Of a stretch of DNA of 64,000 nt, positions 1 through 8,815 are shown piece by piece; within the stretch, counting starts at the first letter, position 1; each line of letters opens with the position of its first letter. This DNA comes from Sphingomonas sp. SORGH_AS_0950. Its GTDB lineage: Bacteria; Pseudomonadota; Alphaproteobacteria; Sphingomonadales; Sphingomonadaceae. The notes under the pieces were generated by a model. It was not told the DNA's origin. It worked only from the letters and a program-made list of their open reading frames with translations, and made no database searches. Both the position numbers and the translations under genes were made by a program. Location: contig NZ_JAUTAE010000001.1 of assembly GCF_030818415.1 (NCBI RefSeq), positions 250,501-314,500 of the forward strand, given 5' to 3'.

Positions 1-1096
1 GTGCGATTTCGCGCGAGACAAGATAGGTCCGCCCCGACCCGGTATCGAGGAAGTTCTGCCAGACATAGACGGGACCGAAATTGGACACGGTGCGCGACAG
101 CGTACCCGTCAGGTCGACATAGAGGACATGGTCGCCCGACAGCGGCTGGCTCAGGCTGAGATAGCCGCTCCCATTGCGCCGCGCGCTGTCGTAGGTGGCC
201 AGCATGCTGCGCGTATAGTCGCTGCCACAATAGCGCGCCGCGCCTTCGGCGCGATACGTCATGGTGCCGCCGAACAACCCGGCCATCGCGGCGCATCCTG
301 CGGTGCCCGGATCATAATAGCTGCTGGACGACAGACGGGCGAAGGCCTCGTCCTTGAAGGGGGAATAGGCGGTCCTGGCCCGATCGATGCCTAGAATGGC
401 CTGGCGATCGTTAAATTCCCACCCAAAGGTCAGCGTGCCGCCGGTCGGCAGGGTAGCGCCGCCGGTCAGTTGCGCCCGGATGCCCCGGCCGCCGCCCTCG
501 CTATAGCCCGAACCGCGCAACGATACCGTGGTCTTGTCGAGGCTGGTCTTCAGGATGATGTTGACGACCCCGGCGACCGCATCCGCGCCATAGATCGCGG
601 ACTGGGTTCCCGGCAGGATCTCGATCCGGTCCACCATGGCCATTGGAACATTCGCCAGATTGGCGAAATTTCCGGCGTCGCCCGAATTGTTGTTGAGCGG
701 ATAATTGGCGGTCGGCCGGCCGTTGACGAGCACCTTGGTATAGCTGGCCCCCAAGCCGAACAGATTGATCTGCTTGACCCCCTGCATGTTGCCGGTTCCC
801 GGCGTGGAGTCCCGCATGGCCCCGGTCATGAAAGACTGGCTACGCAGCGCGTCGGAGACCTCGCCGAAACCCTTTTCCTGCATATCCTCGGCGGTGATGA
901 CCACCATTGGTCCAGCCGTTTCCTTGTCCGTGCCGGGCAGCAGCGAGCCGGTCACGACGATGTCCGAGCCACCTTCGCGCGTGTCGGCGCCGTCCCGCTT
1001 TTCCGGCACGGCTTGCGCCAGGGCGGCAACCGGGAACGATACGGCAAGCCCCGCGACGAGCAGACCCATGCGACCGAATTCATTGCAATATTTCAT
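1..1096 (-). CDS. TonB-dependent outer-membrane receptor, N-terminal part (cut by window edge)
   Basis: Open frame of 365 codons that continues past base 1, so the C-terminal barrel is missing. The start ATG at 1094-1096 follows a GGGGG/TAGGA purine stretch. The N-terminus is a signal peptide ending in ALAQA. A TonB-box-like segment (DIVVTGS) and a plug domain follow, with the typical VDRIEILPGTQSAIYGADAV element and VAGVVNIILK strand. Family role: TonB/ExbBD-powered uptake of large or scarce ligands across the outer membrane. It starts 35 bases after the ABC transporter gene on the same strand, so the two are probably co-transcribed and share a substrate. The ligand cannot be read from sequence. 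Confidence 0.9.
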   Translation of the reverse strand, partial: MKYCNEFGRMGLLVAGLAVSFPVAALAQAVPEKRDGADTREGGSDIVVTGSLLPGTDKETAGPMVVITAEDMQEKGFGEVSDALRSQSFMTGAMRDSTPGTGNMQGVKQINLFGLGASYTKVLVNGRPTANYPLNNNSGDAGNFANLANVPMAMVDRIEILPGTQSAIYGADAVAGVVNIILKTSLDKTTVSLRGSGYSEGGGRGIRAQLTGGATLPTGGTLTFGWEFNDRQAILGIDRARTAYSPFKDEAFARLSSSSYYDPGTAGCAAMAGLFGGTMTYRAEGAARYCGSDYTRSMLATYDSARRNGSGYLSLSQPLSGDHVLYVDLTGTLSRTVSNFGPVYVWQNFLDTGSGRTYLVSREIA

Positions 1097-1131
1097 TGTC
1101 CTACACCCCCTGTTTTGGTGTTGAGTTTTCC

Positions 1132-2934
1132 TCAACGGGATGTTGCCGGCGCCTTTTTGAGCGTCTCGGACAACGTTTCCTGCGCTGCTGATGCCGGTAC
1201 GACCGGCGCATCCCCGACGGGGGAAATGGTGAAAATCTGGTCGTGGAGCGCGATCACCGATCCCCGGTGCGCGACGCTGACGATGGTCAGGTCGGGCTGG
1301 GCGTCGCGCAGCCGCCGGTAGAGAAGCTCCTCGGTATCCTGGTCGAGCGCCGACGTGGTTTCATCGAGGAAGGCCAGCGACGGTCGGTGAAGGAAGAGCC
1401 GCGCGAAGGCCAGCCGCTGCTGCTCGCCCGGCGACAGACACTTCTGCCATGGTGCCATGTCGCGCAGCCGTTCGACGAGGCGAGGCAGCCGGGCCGAGAC
1501 GAGGGCGGCGCGACAATCCCGGTCAGTAAAATCGTCCAGCGCCGCCGGATAGACGAGCGCGGCTTTCAGCGTGCCGCCTGGAACATATGGGCGCTGCGGG
1601 ATGAACATCGCGGGTCCGGTGGGCAGTTCGATCTTGCCCCGTGCGTGCGGCCACAGCCCGGCAAGCGCGAGCAGAAAGGTCGATTTGCCGCATCCGGACG
1701 GCCCGCACACCACGCTTGACGAGCCGGGGCGGATGGTCAGCGAAACCGGATCGGTCAATGCGAGTCCCTCCGGCGTCACCAGTGTCAGGTCGCGAGTGCG
1801 GAGCATCTCGTCGCCACTGGCCTCGATGGTCAGGGCGCCGCCCCCCTCGGATCCCTTCGCCGCCCCGGCGCGGCCAGCGAGCAGTCCGTCGAATTCGCAG
1901 ATGCGACGGCTTGTCGCGCGCAACTCGGCCAGTTCGCGATAGTTGAGGACGAACCAGGACAGCGCGATGCGGATTTGAAGACAGGCCTGCACCATCTGGG
2001 TCAGGTCTCCCAGCGTCATGTGCCCGCTGAAATAGCCGCCAGTGGCGATCAGATAGGGCAGTACCTGTCCGAACTGGTTGACGCTGTCGACGCCCAGCAT
2101 GACCCGCTTGGTATCGCCGACCAACTTTTTCCAGTTTCCGCGAACCCGCGCGAATGCGGTGCCCAGCCGTGCGCTCTCGGCCTGCTCGCCCGCATAGAGC
2201 GCGATCGGTTCGGCATATTCGCGCACCCGGACCAGATCGAACCGATAATCCGCCTCATAGGCTTGCTGGCGATAGCGCGTCCGGTTCAGCGGTCGGCCGA
2301 TCCATTCGACGATCGCGCTGCCGCCCAGCACGAACAGGATCATCACCCACAAGGCGAGGCCCGGTATCGCCACCGAATGCCCGCCCATGTCGAAGTGAAG
2401 CGCGCGCGATGCGGCCCACAGGACTACGCCAAGCGTAACGATGACCCCGAGCTGGCGATAAATCTCAAACCCGTATTCCAGCGCCTTTTCGGAGTAGAGG
2501 GCCAGATCCTGCGCGATGCGCTGGTCGGGGTTGTCGATCTGTCCGGCGCGCTCGATCCGGTAATAGCTCTTGTTTTCCAGCCAGCCGGCCAGGAACCGGT
2601 CGTTCAGCCACACCCGCCAGCGCATCTGCAGGATCATCCTGATCCAGATGGTGAAGGTATCGACCAGGACCGCGATCAGGCTGAGCCCGGCCACGAACAG
2701 AAGCTCGGACCAGAAGGCGTCGAGATTGCGGACGCCGATCGCGTCGTAGAGCCGCTTGTTCCACAACGAGAACTGCAACGTGCACCATACCGACCCGGAG
2801 CGGAGCGCGATGCTGGTTCCCAGCAGCAGCCATGCCCAGTATCGGTCGCGCGAAATCCAGTAGCCACCCAGCAACCGTAGCGCGGCGCGCATCGTCGGCT
2901 TCTGGATCGGCGCTGTCCCCAGTCGGTCGCTCAT
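1132..2934 (-). CDS. SbmA/BacA-YddA-type ABC transporter, fused permease and ATPase
   Basis: A 600-residue half-transporter. An N-terminal membrane domain with about six helices (residues 30-340) precedes an ATPase domain from about residue 375. The ATPase has Walker A GPSGCGKST, the signature LSPGEQQRLAFAR and Walker B LAFLDETTSALD. The architecture and the motif NRTRYRQQAYEADYRF match the YddA/ABCD-like group, related to vitamin B12, peptide and very-long-chain acyl transporters. I chose the ATG at 2934 because a GGGGGGCGGG stretch sits just upstream; an in-frame ATG at 2952 is possible. The gene lies 105 bases downstream of copZ and just upstream of a TBDR, suggesting envelope import of one compound. 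The substrate is unknown. Confidence 0.88.
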   Translation of the reverse strand: MSDRLGTAPIQKPTMRAALRLLGGYWISRDRYWAWLLLGTSIALRSGSVWCTLQFSLWNKRLYDAIGVRNLDAFWSELLFVAGLSLIAVLVDTFTIWIRMILQMRWRVWLNDRFLAGWLENKSYYRIERAGQIDNPDQRIAQDLALYSEKALEYGFEIYRQLGVIVTLGVVLWAASRALHFDMGGHSVAIPGLALWVMILFVLGGSAIVEWIGRPLNRTRYRQQAYEADYRFDLVRVREYAEPIALYAGEQAESARLGTAFARVRGNWKKLVGDTKRVMLGVDSVNQFGQVLPYLIATGGYFSGHMTLGDLTQMVQACLQIRIALSWFVLNYRELAELRATSRRICEFDGLLAGRAGAAKGSEGGGALTIEASGDEMLRTRDLTLVTPEGLALTDPVSLTIRPGSSSVVCGPSGCGKSTFLLALAGLWPHARGKIELPTGPAMFIPQRPYVPGGTLKAALVYPAALDDFTDRDCRAALVSARLPRLVERLRDMAPWQKCLSPGEQQRLAFARLFLHRPSLAFLDETTSALDQDTEELLYRRLRDAQPDLTIVSVAHRGSVIALHDQIFTISPVGDAPVVPASAAQETLSETLKKAPATSR

Positions 2935-3039
2935 GGTCCCGCCCCCCGGCATGGCTGTTGAGTGTGATGGCTGTTGGTTTGGGATGCGAAGGCGCCGTCA
3001 TCCCCGACACGCGCCGCCTTCGCATCGGTTGGGAGCCAA

Positions 3040-3252
3040 TCAGGCGGGAACGACGGTGAAGCCCGCATCCTTCACGATCGTTTCGAGCCCCTGCCGATCG
3101 ATCAGCGCCGGGTCGAAGGCCACGACCACCTGCTTGGTCGCCAGTTCGATCTCGGCCGACGCGACTCCCTCCGCGGCCTCCATCACTCGCTTGAGACGGC
3201 CCGAGCAGCCCCCGCAGGTCATGCCGTCAACCGTCATCTGCACTGAACTCAT
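3040..3252 (-). CDS. copZ: CopZ-like heavy-metal-associated domain protein (copper chaperone)
   Basis: A 70-residue single HMA domain with the metal-binding loop GMTCGGCSGR near residues 10-19 and the usual beta-alpha-beta-beta-alpha-beta length. Such proteins carry Cu(I) in the cytoplasm and deliver it to a CopA-type ATPase. The gene begins 31 bases after the P-type ATPase stop on the same strand, so both are likely read from the MerR-regulated promoter near 6250. The CxxC motif is intact. Hg or another soft metal is possible, but the neighbouring multicopper oxidase and CopB favour copper. Confidence 0.92.
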   Translation of the reverse strand: MSSVQMTVDGMTCGGCSGRLKRVMEAAEGVASAEIELATKQVVVAFDPALIDRQGLETIVKDAGFTVVPA

Positions 3253-3283
3253 GATTTCCTCCTCATATGAAGCGTGACCGATG

Positions 3284-5713
3284 TCAGCGCGGCCTCCAGC
3301 GGTTCAGCAGCAAAGAATTGCTGACCACCGAAATCGAACTCATCGCCATCGCCGCTCCGGCGATGACCGGGTTAAGCAGCCCGAAGGCGGCGAGCGGAAT
3401 GCCCAACACGTTGTAGATGAAGGCGAAGAACAGGTTCTGGCGGATCTTGGCCAGTGTCGCGCGCGACAGTTCGACCGCCGTCGGTACACCACGCAGATCG
3501 TTACGGACGAGCACGACATCGGCCGCCTCGATCGCCACGTCGGAGCCCGCACCGATCGCGAACGAGACATCGGCCTGGGCCAGGGCAGGGGCATCGTTGA
3601 TACCATCGCCCGCCATTCCGACCGTGCCGCCGATCCCCTGGAGCCGCCGGACCTCCTCGGCCTTGTTCTGCGGCAGGACCTCCGCCGCGAAGCGGTCGAT
3701 CCCGGCCTGAGCCGCGATCGCTTCGGCCGTATGGCGATTGTCGCCGGTCAGCATGACCACATCGATGCCCATCGACCGCAGGCTGCGTACCGCCTCAACC
3801 GAAGTCGTTCGCATCTGGTCCGCGATCCCGATGAAGCCGGCAGCGACACCGTCGACGGCCAGTCCGACCACGGTCTTGCCCTGCGCCTGAACCGTGTTGA
3901 CCCGTGTCGCGAGGTCCGGTCCGATCGCCATGCCCAGTTCGGTCATCCAGCCGGGCGAACCCAGGCTGAGCCGTTGGTTGCCGACCATGCCGGATACGCC
4001 CTTGCCAGGAACGGTATCGAACTGGTCGACGGCCTCGGGTACGATCCCCTCGTCTGCCGCTTTCTTCAGAATGGCGCGGGCCAGCGGATGCTCCGATCCC
4101 TGCTCGAGCGCGGCGGCCAGGCGAAGCACGTCCTTCGCGGCCCAGTCGGAAGCGGCCAGCATGTCGGTGACTTCGGGCTTTCCCTGGGTCAGCGTGCCCG
4201 TCTTGTCGACGACCAGCGTCGACAGGCCGCGTGCGCGCTCCAGCACCTGGGCGTTGCGGATGAGGACTCCGTGCCTCGCCCCCAAACCGGTTCCGACCAT
4301 GATCGCGGTGGGTGTCGCCAGCCCCAGTGAGCAGGGGCAGGCGATGACCAGCACCGCCACGGCGTTGACGAGCGCGGTCTGGAACTCGCCTGTCACTATC
4401 CACGCCACCACCAGGGTGGCGAGCGCGATCAGGACGACGACCGGGACGAAGATACCTGCGATCTTGTCCACGAACTGCTGGATCGGCGGCTTCGATCCTT
4501 GTGCCTCGTCCACCATGCGGATGATCTGCGACAGCATCGTGTCCGCGCCGACCCCGGTCGCGCGCACCCGCAGCATCCCATTCTGGTTCACCGTCGCCGC
4601 AAAGACCTTCGAACCCGCCTCCTTCGCGACGGGAAGGCTCTCGCCGGACAGCATCGCCTCATCGACGCTCGACCGCCCGGACAGAACCTCGCCATCGACC
4701 GGCACGCTCTCGCCAGCCGCGACGACGAAGATGTCGTCGACCAGCAGGGTTCCGGCATCGACCTCGACGATCACGCCGTCGCGTTCAACCTTCGCCGTCT
4801 TGGGCTTGAGGTTGAGGAGGGCGCGTATGGCGGACGATGTTTTGCGCTTGGCATTCGCCTCGAGCAGCCGCCCGAGCAGGATGAGGGTGATGATCGAGGC
4901 CGAAGCCTCGAAATAGACGTGCAGTTCGATGATATCGAACAGCGTCACCACCGCGCTGTAGAGATAGGCGAAGCTGGTGCCGAGCACGACCAGCACGTCC
5001 ATGTTCGCCGTGCCCGAGCGAAGCGACTTGAAGGCCGCCTTGCAGAAGCGTGCGCCGATCCAGAACTGCACTGGTGTGGCCAGCGCGAACTGGGTCCAGC
5101 GCGAAAGGATTTCCACATGATGGCCCTTCACCAGATGTGCCATCTGGCTGGGATCGAACATCACCGCCATCTGCGCGAACAGCGGCAGCGTCAGGACGAG
5201 GGACGCCAGGAACATTCCCAATTCGCGGCGCCAGGCTGCCTGATCGCGCTTTTCCTTGGCAGCCAATTCATCGGCGGACAGGTCACGCGCCTCGGTAGCC
5301 CCGAAACCGGCCTTGGCGATCCGGCTCGCGATCCCGGCAACGTCGATCACGCCCGGGATATAATCGACTCGCGCCTTGGCGGACGCGAAGTTCACCCCGC
5401 CGCCAACCACGCCATCGGTCTTCTTCAGGATGCCATCGATCCCAGCCGCACAGGCCGCACAGCTCATGCCCGTGATGTCGAAGACCGCCGTTTCGGGCGG
5501 CACCTCGAAGCCCGCGCGGTTGATCGCGGCCACCATGTCAGCGGGCGAAACCTGCCGGGCATCATAGCGGACATGCGCGCGCTCGGTGGCGAAATTCACC
5601 TGCGCCTGGACACCGGAAAGCCGGTTCAGAATTTTTTCGATCGTGATCGCACATGCCGCACAGGACATACCCCGCAAAGGCAGGTTGAGGGCGACCGCCC
5701 TTTCTTCCGACAT
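3284..5713 (-). CDS. copA: Cu(I)-translocating P1B-type ATPase
   Basis: An 809-residue inner-membrane copper exporter. Two N-terminal HMA domains each carry GMSCAAC (near residues 15 and 80). Eight membrane helices follow, with the Cu-specific CPC motif in IACPCSLG. The phosphorylation site is DKTGTLT, and the nucleotide-domain SEHPLA, hinge TGDNRHTA and GDGINDAP motifs are all present. The C-terminus has the MSS element typical of Cu(I) pumps. I placed the start at ATG 5713, preceded by ACGAGGT; the longer frame to 5806 would overlap the regulator gene by 80 bases. It lies between the MerR-type regulator and copZ, forming a classic copper-efflux operon. Confidence 0.95.
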   Translation of the reverse strand: MSEERAVALNLPLRGMSCAACAITIEKILNRLSGVQAQVNFATERAHVRYDARQVSPADMVAAINRAGFEVPPETAVFDITGMSCAACAAGIDGILKKTDGVVGGGVNFASAKARVDYIPGVIDVAGIASRIAKAGFGATEARDLSADELAAKEKRDQAAWRRELGMFLASLVLTLPLFAQMAVMFDPSQMAHLVKGHHVEILSRWTQFALATPVQFWIGARFCKAAFKSLRSGTANMDVLVVLGTSFAYLYSAVVTLFDIIELHVYFEASASIITLILLGRLLEANAKRKTSSAIRALLNLKPKTAKVERDGVIVEVDAGTLLVDDIFVVAAGESVPVDGEVLSGRSSVDEAMLSGESLPVAKEAGSKVFAATVNQNGMLRVRATGVGADTMLSQIIRMVDEAQGSKPPIQQFVDKIAGIFVPVVVLIALATLVVAWIVTGEFQTALVNAVAVLVIACPCSLGLATPTAIMVGTGLGARHGVLIRNAQVLERARGLSTLVVDKTGTLTQGKPEVTDMLAASDWAAKDVLRLAAALEQGSEHPLARAILKKAADEGIVPEAVDQFDTVPGKGVSGMVGNQRLSLGSPGWMTELGMAIGPDLATRVNTVQAQGKTVVGLAVDGVAAGFIGIADQMRTTSVEAVRSLRSMGIDVVMLTGDNRHTAEAIAAQAGIDRFAAEVLPQNKAEEVRRLQGIGGTVGMAGDGINDAPALAQADVSFAIGAGSDVAIEAADVVLVRNDLRGVPTAVELSRATLAKIRQNLFFAFIYNVLGIPLAAFGLLNPVIAGAAMAMSSISVVSNSLLLNRWRPR

Positions 5714-5726
5714 TGAACCGACCTCG

Positions 5727-6230
5727 TTAGCTAATTCGTTGCGTTCCACCATGGCAGCAGGATGGTGGCTCATCCGCTTCGCCGGGCGTGTCGTCCCGGT
5801 CCGCATCTCCGTGCAGCGCAGACAGGATCGGGCAGCATTCGGGTTCGCCGGTTCCGGGGCAGGCTTCGGCCAACTCCTTCAGCGCATCGCGCATTCGGAT
5901 CATCTCCGCGATGCGCATGTCCAGTTCGTGAATTCGTTCGTGCGCCCGGATTTTGACGCCCAGAACACCGTTCTCCCGGTCGGTTTCGAGCAGCAGCAGA
6001 TTCTTGATCTCGCCAAGCGTAAAGCCCAGCTTCTTGGCGCGGCGGATGAAACGAACCCGTTCGACCGCCGCCTCGTCATATTGACGATACCCCGATGCCT
6101 TGCGCTCCGGCGGTTTCAACAGGCCCTCACGCTCGTAATAGCGGATGGTGTCGACCGCCACGCCTGCCAGCTTGGCAAGCACCCCGATCGTCAGGAGCGG
6201 CGCTGTCCGGGATGGGTTCCGAATCGACAT
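5727..6230 (-). CDS. cueR: MerR-family metal-responsive transcriptional regulator (CueR/HmrR-like)
   Basis: A 167-residue protein with the MerR helix-turn-helix ([20 protein letters not shown]), a wing (SGYRQYD) and a long dimerisation helix. The metal loop near residue 120 reads [13 protein letters not shown]. Its two cysteines are spaced as in CueR, plus one extra adjacent Cys; a second Cys pair (SCCHGG) ends the protein. It sits immediately upstream of the copper ATPase gene and in a MerR-type promoter arrangement with a 19-base spacer, so Cu-dependent activation of itself, copA and copZ is likely. The extra Cys is reminiscent of ZntR/MerR sites, so metal specificity is inferred from neighbours. 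Confidence 0.88.
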   Translation of the reverse strand: MSIRNPSRTAPLLTIGVLAKLAGVAVDTIRYYEREGLLKPPERKASGYRQYDEAAVERVRFIRRAKKLGFTLGEIKNLLLLETDRENGVLGVKIRAHERIHELDMRIAEMIRMRDALKELAEACPGTGEPECCPILSALHGDADRDDTPGEADEPPSCCHGGTQRIS

Positions 6231-6237
6231 GGGCAGA

Positions 6238-6268
6238 GCCTAACGCTTGGACCATACTCCAGAGTCAA
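6238..6268 (-). promoter_or_regulatory. MerR/CueR-type promoter with 19-base spacer
   Basis: Read on the minus strand, TTGACT (6263-6268) and TTAGGC (6238-6243) are separated by exactly 19 bases. This over-long spacing is diagnostic of MerR-family promoters. The spacer holds a GGA...TCC dyad (CTCTGGAGTATGGTCCAAG), similar to known CueR/ZntR/PbrR operators. It lies directly upstream of the regulator gene and would drive the regulator-copA-copZ transcript. The expected transcription start falls at or next to the ATG at 6230. Confidence 0.8.
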
Positions 6269-6575
6269 CGGTAATTTCGCGGTTGCGGAACGATCATGCC
6301 GCGATGCCGTGCGCAAAAACCGTGAACTGTATCGAACGTGTCGCGATCTTGCATGGCGGCGACGGAAGAATATTATCCCTTTTCAGTGTTATGACTAAAT
6401 GTCGGGACTATGGTCCAGAGTTGGTCTCCTGCAAATATTCTCTTGAAATCTTGGTTGGTGCGTTGCGAAAAACCGGCGCAACCTGATATGTCGGCCGTGC
6501 TCTGGACGAAAAAGAACCGTTTTCGTCACCACAATCGCAGCTTCGGGATGTGTCTTGGCCGGTTTCCCCATCATT

Positions 6576-6956
6576 GTGAGGATGCTGATTTTGCTGGGCC
6601 TGACCATGGGGTCGGTCGGCAATGCCGCCGCGCACGTCCCGATGCGGACGCTCGCGATACCGATGACGATGACGGCCACCGCCAACTGCCATGATGCGGC
6701 AGCGGCAGGGCGGGATATTGCCATGACGGATCATGCGAGAATCACGTCCAGCCATGATCCGTCCCCAAAGGACGGCAAGGCGGATAAGGCCAAGTTCGGC
6801 TGCTGTACGGTGCAAGTCCCGCAGGTTTTCCTGCTCGGTAGCGATAGCTTCGAACGGCGGGGAGTGTTCGCCCTTGCCATCTTCGAAGGGTATCACGGTT
6901 TCGCGGTGGCACGCGCGCCCCGTCCGCTTCTGCTGCGCCCTCCCATCCTAGGTTGA
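6576..6956 (+). CDS. Small secreted Cys/His protein of the copper cluster, function unknown
   Basis: A roughly 126-residue protein. A hydrophobic signal segment (MLILLGLTMGSVGNAAAH) is followed by a short, flexible Met/His/Cys-bearing region (NCHDA, TDHAR, SSHDP, then FGCCTVQ) and a basic, proline-rich end (RPLLLRPPILG). It stands just ahead of the multicopper oxidase gene and probably shares its transcript. Comparable small periplasmic Cys/His proteins precede copA/copB in other proteobacterial copper clusters (the CopL/DUF2946 style is the nearest idea), but I cannot assign a family. The start is uncertain: GTG 6576, ATG 6582 and TTG 6555 are all in frame, and no strong ribosome site is seen. 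Confidence 0.6.
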   Translation: MRMLILLGLTMGSVGNAAAHVPMRTLAIPMTMTATANCHDAAAAGRDIAMTDHARITSSHDPSPKDGKADKAKFGCCTVQVPQVFLLGSDSFERRGVFALAIFEGYHGFAVARAPRPLLLRPPILG

Positions 6957-7021
6957 TCCGACCGAAGAAACGGACGTGATCCGCCATTCCCCGCCTTTCG
7001 TGGGGATCGGCCGTAATCAGG

Positions 7022-8815
7022 ATGCTTTCCATGACTTTATTCTCTTCCGCAGGGTGCGGAGGGGCGGCATTGCCCGACGTATCGCGCAGGCGCTTCGTCC
7101 AGGGTCTAGCCCAGGGACTGGGGCTGTCGGTGGGCCTTTCCGTCGCCGGCCGCGCCAGCGCCGCTACCGCGACTTCCCCCCGCGCCAGCCATGCTCCCCA
7201 GATGCTGACCGGCCCCGACCTTGCGCTCGACATCGGTGCGACGCGCGTCAACTTCACCGGCCGGGATCGCCCCGCGATCACGGTGAACGGCGGCCTGCCG
7301 GGCCCGACCCTGCGCTGGCGACAGGGCGATACTGTCACGGTGCGCGTGACCAATCGCCTGCCGGGCCATGTCCAGACCTCGCTGCACTGGCATGGCATCC
7401 AATTGCCCGCCAACATGGACGGCGTGCCGGGAATGAGCTTCGACGGCATCTATCCCGGCCAGGCCTATCTCTATCGCTTTCACCTGCGGCAGGCAGGCAC
7501 CTATTGGTATCACAGCCACTCGCTCCACCAGGAGCAGGCCGGACTCTATGGCGCGATCATCGTCGATCCGGTTGCGCCTGCGCCCTATCGTTATGACCGC
7601 GAGCATGTCGTCGTGCTGTCCGACTGGACCGATCTGGACCCAGCCGCGCTCTACAGCCGGCTCAAGAAGATGCCGTCCTACGACAATATGTTCCGGCGCA
7701 CCGTCGGCGACTTCCTGTCCGACATCCGCAATTATGGCTGGGATGCGACCGTGGCGGATCGCAAGATGTGGGGGGGGATGCGGATGACGCCGACCGACCT
7801 GTCGGATGTCAACGGCCTGACCTACACCTATCTTATGAACGGCCATACCCCCGCCGCCAACTGGGAGGCCGGGTTTCGCCAGGGCGAGCGTGTTCTCCTA
7901 AGGCTCATCAACGCCGCGAACATGAGCTATTTCGACTTCCGCATTCCCGGCCTGAAGCTGACCGTGGTCGCGGCCGATGGGCAATATGTGCATCCGGTCA
8001 CGGTCGACGAACTGCGTATCGGGGTTGCCGAAACCTATGACGTCATTGTTGAGCCCGTCGGACAGGATGCCTTTACGCTGTTCGCCCAGGATATAGGGCG
8101 TACCGGCTTCGCCTGTGGTACGTTGACGAGCCGACCCGGCCTGCGAGCCGAAGTCCCGCCGCTCGACCCGCGCCCAATCCTGGCGATGAAGGACATGGGC
8201 ATGGATCACGCGGCGCACGGCAAGCGGGATCGCTATGCCGGTTTCGTCGCCGAACGTCGCGATGCCCCAGTTCTGAAGGGGCCGGTAAGTCATCCGCGAA
8301 CCGAGCGGAACAGCACCTATGTCGATATGCAGGCAATGGTGGCGCAACCCCGGTTGTCCGATCCCGGCGTCGGCCTGCGTGATCGCGAGACCAAGGTCCT
8401 GAGCTATGCCGACCTGCACAGTCTGGATGGCGATCCCGACGGCCGCGATCCGGGGCGTACGATCGAACTCCACCTGACGGGCAACATGGAGCGCTTCGCA
8501 TGGGCGTTTGACGGGGTGCCCTTCATGGATGCCAGACCGCTGCGGTTCAATTATGGCGAAAGACTGAGGGTGGTCCTCGTCAACGACACGATGATGCACC
8601 ATCCCGTTCACCTTCACGGGATGTGGAGCGACCTGGAAGACGACCATGGTGCGTTCCAGGTCCGCAAGCATACGGTGGATATAGCGCCCGGATCACGGCG
8701 GTCCTGTCGCGTGACCGCCGACGCGCTGGGCCGGTGGGCCTATCACTGTCACCTTCTATACCACATGGACGGCGGCATGATGCGCGAAGTCGTGGTGGAA
8801 GAGGCGGGACGATGA
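7022..8815 (+). CDS. copA: Periplasmic multicopper oxidase, copper-resistance CopA/PcoA family
   Basis: 597 residues with a Tat signal (SRRRFVQGLAQG near residues 21-32). Three cupredoxin domains carry all four copper-ligand motifs: HWHGIQLP, YHSHSLHQEQAG, HPVHLHGMW and YHCHLLYHMDGGM. The last supplies the type 1 Cys-His site. A Met-rich stretch (MKDMGMDHA) lies in the middle, as in PcoA/CopA. The enzyme is thought to oxidise Cu(I) to the less toxic Cu(II) in the periplasm and to bind copper. Its stop overlaps the copB start (ATGA), so the two are translationally coupled. It is distinct from the P-type ATPase that shares the name CopA. Confidence 0.95.
   Translation: MLSMTLFSSAGCGGAALPDVSRRRFVQGLAQGLGLSVGLSVAGRASAATATSPRASHAPQMLTGPDLALDIGATRVNFTGRDRPAITVNGGLPGPTLRWRQGDTVTVRVTNRLPGHVQTSLHWHGIQLPANMDGVPGMSFDGIYPGQAYLYRFHLRQAGTYWYHSHSLHQEQAGLYGAIIVDPVAPAPYRYDREHVVVLSDWTDLDPAALYSRLKKMPSYDNMFRRTVGDFLSDIRNYGWDATVADRKMWGGMRMTPTDLSDVNGLTYTYLMNGHTPAANWEAGFRQGERVLLRLINAANMSYFDFRIPGLKLTVVAADGQYVHPVTVDELRIGVAETYDVIVEPVGQDAFTLFAQDIGRTGFACGTLTSRPGLRAEVPPLDPRPILAMKDMGMDHAAHGKRDRYAGFVAERRDAPVLKGPVSHPRTERNSTYVDMQAMVAQPRLSDPGVGLRDRETKVLSYADLHSLDGDPDGRDPGRTIELHLTGNMERFAWAFDGVPFMDARPLRFNYGERLRVVLVNDTMMHHPVHLHGMWSDLEDDHGAFQVRKHTVDIAPGSRRSCRVTADALGRWAYHCHLLYHMDGGMMREVVVEEAGR

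Noticed and set aside
128..1321. Rightward open frames opposite the left-end TBDR (including a 283-codon frame)
   Set aside because: They are antisense to a clear TBDR and ABC transporter, have Arg/His/Gln-rich composition typical of high-G+C shadow frames, and show no domain.
4499..5716. A 405-codon rightward frame
   Set aside because: It lies entirely opposite the copper ATPase, whose motifs are complete. Its residue composition is that of an antisense shadow.
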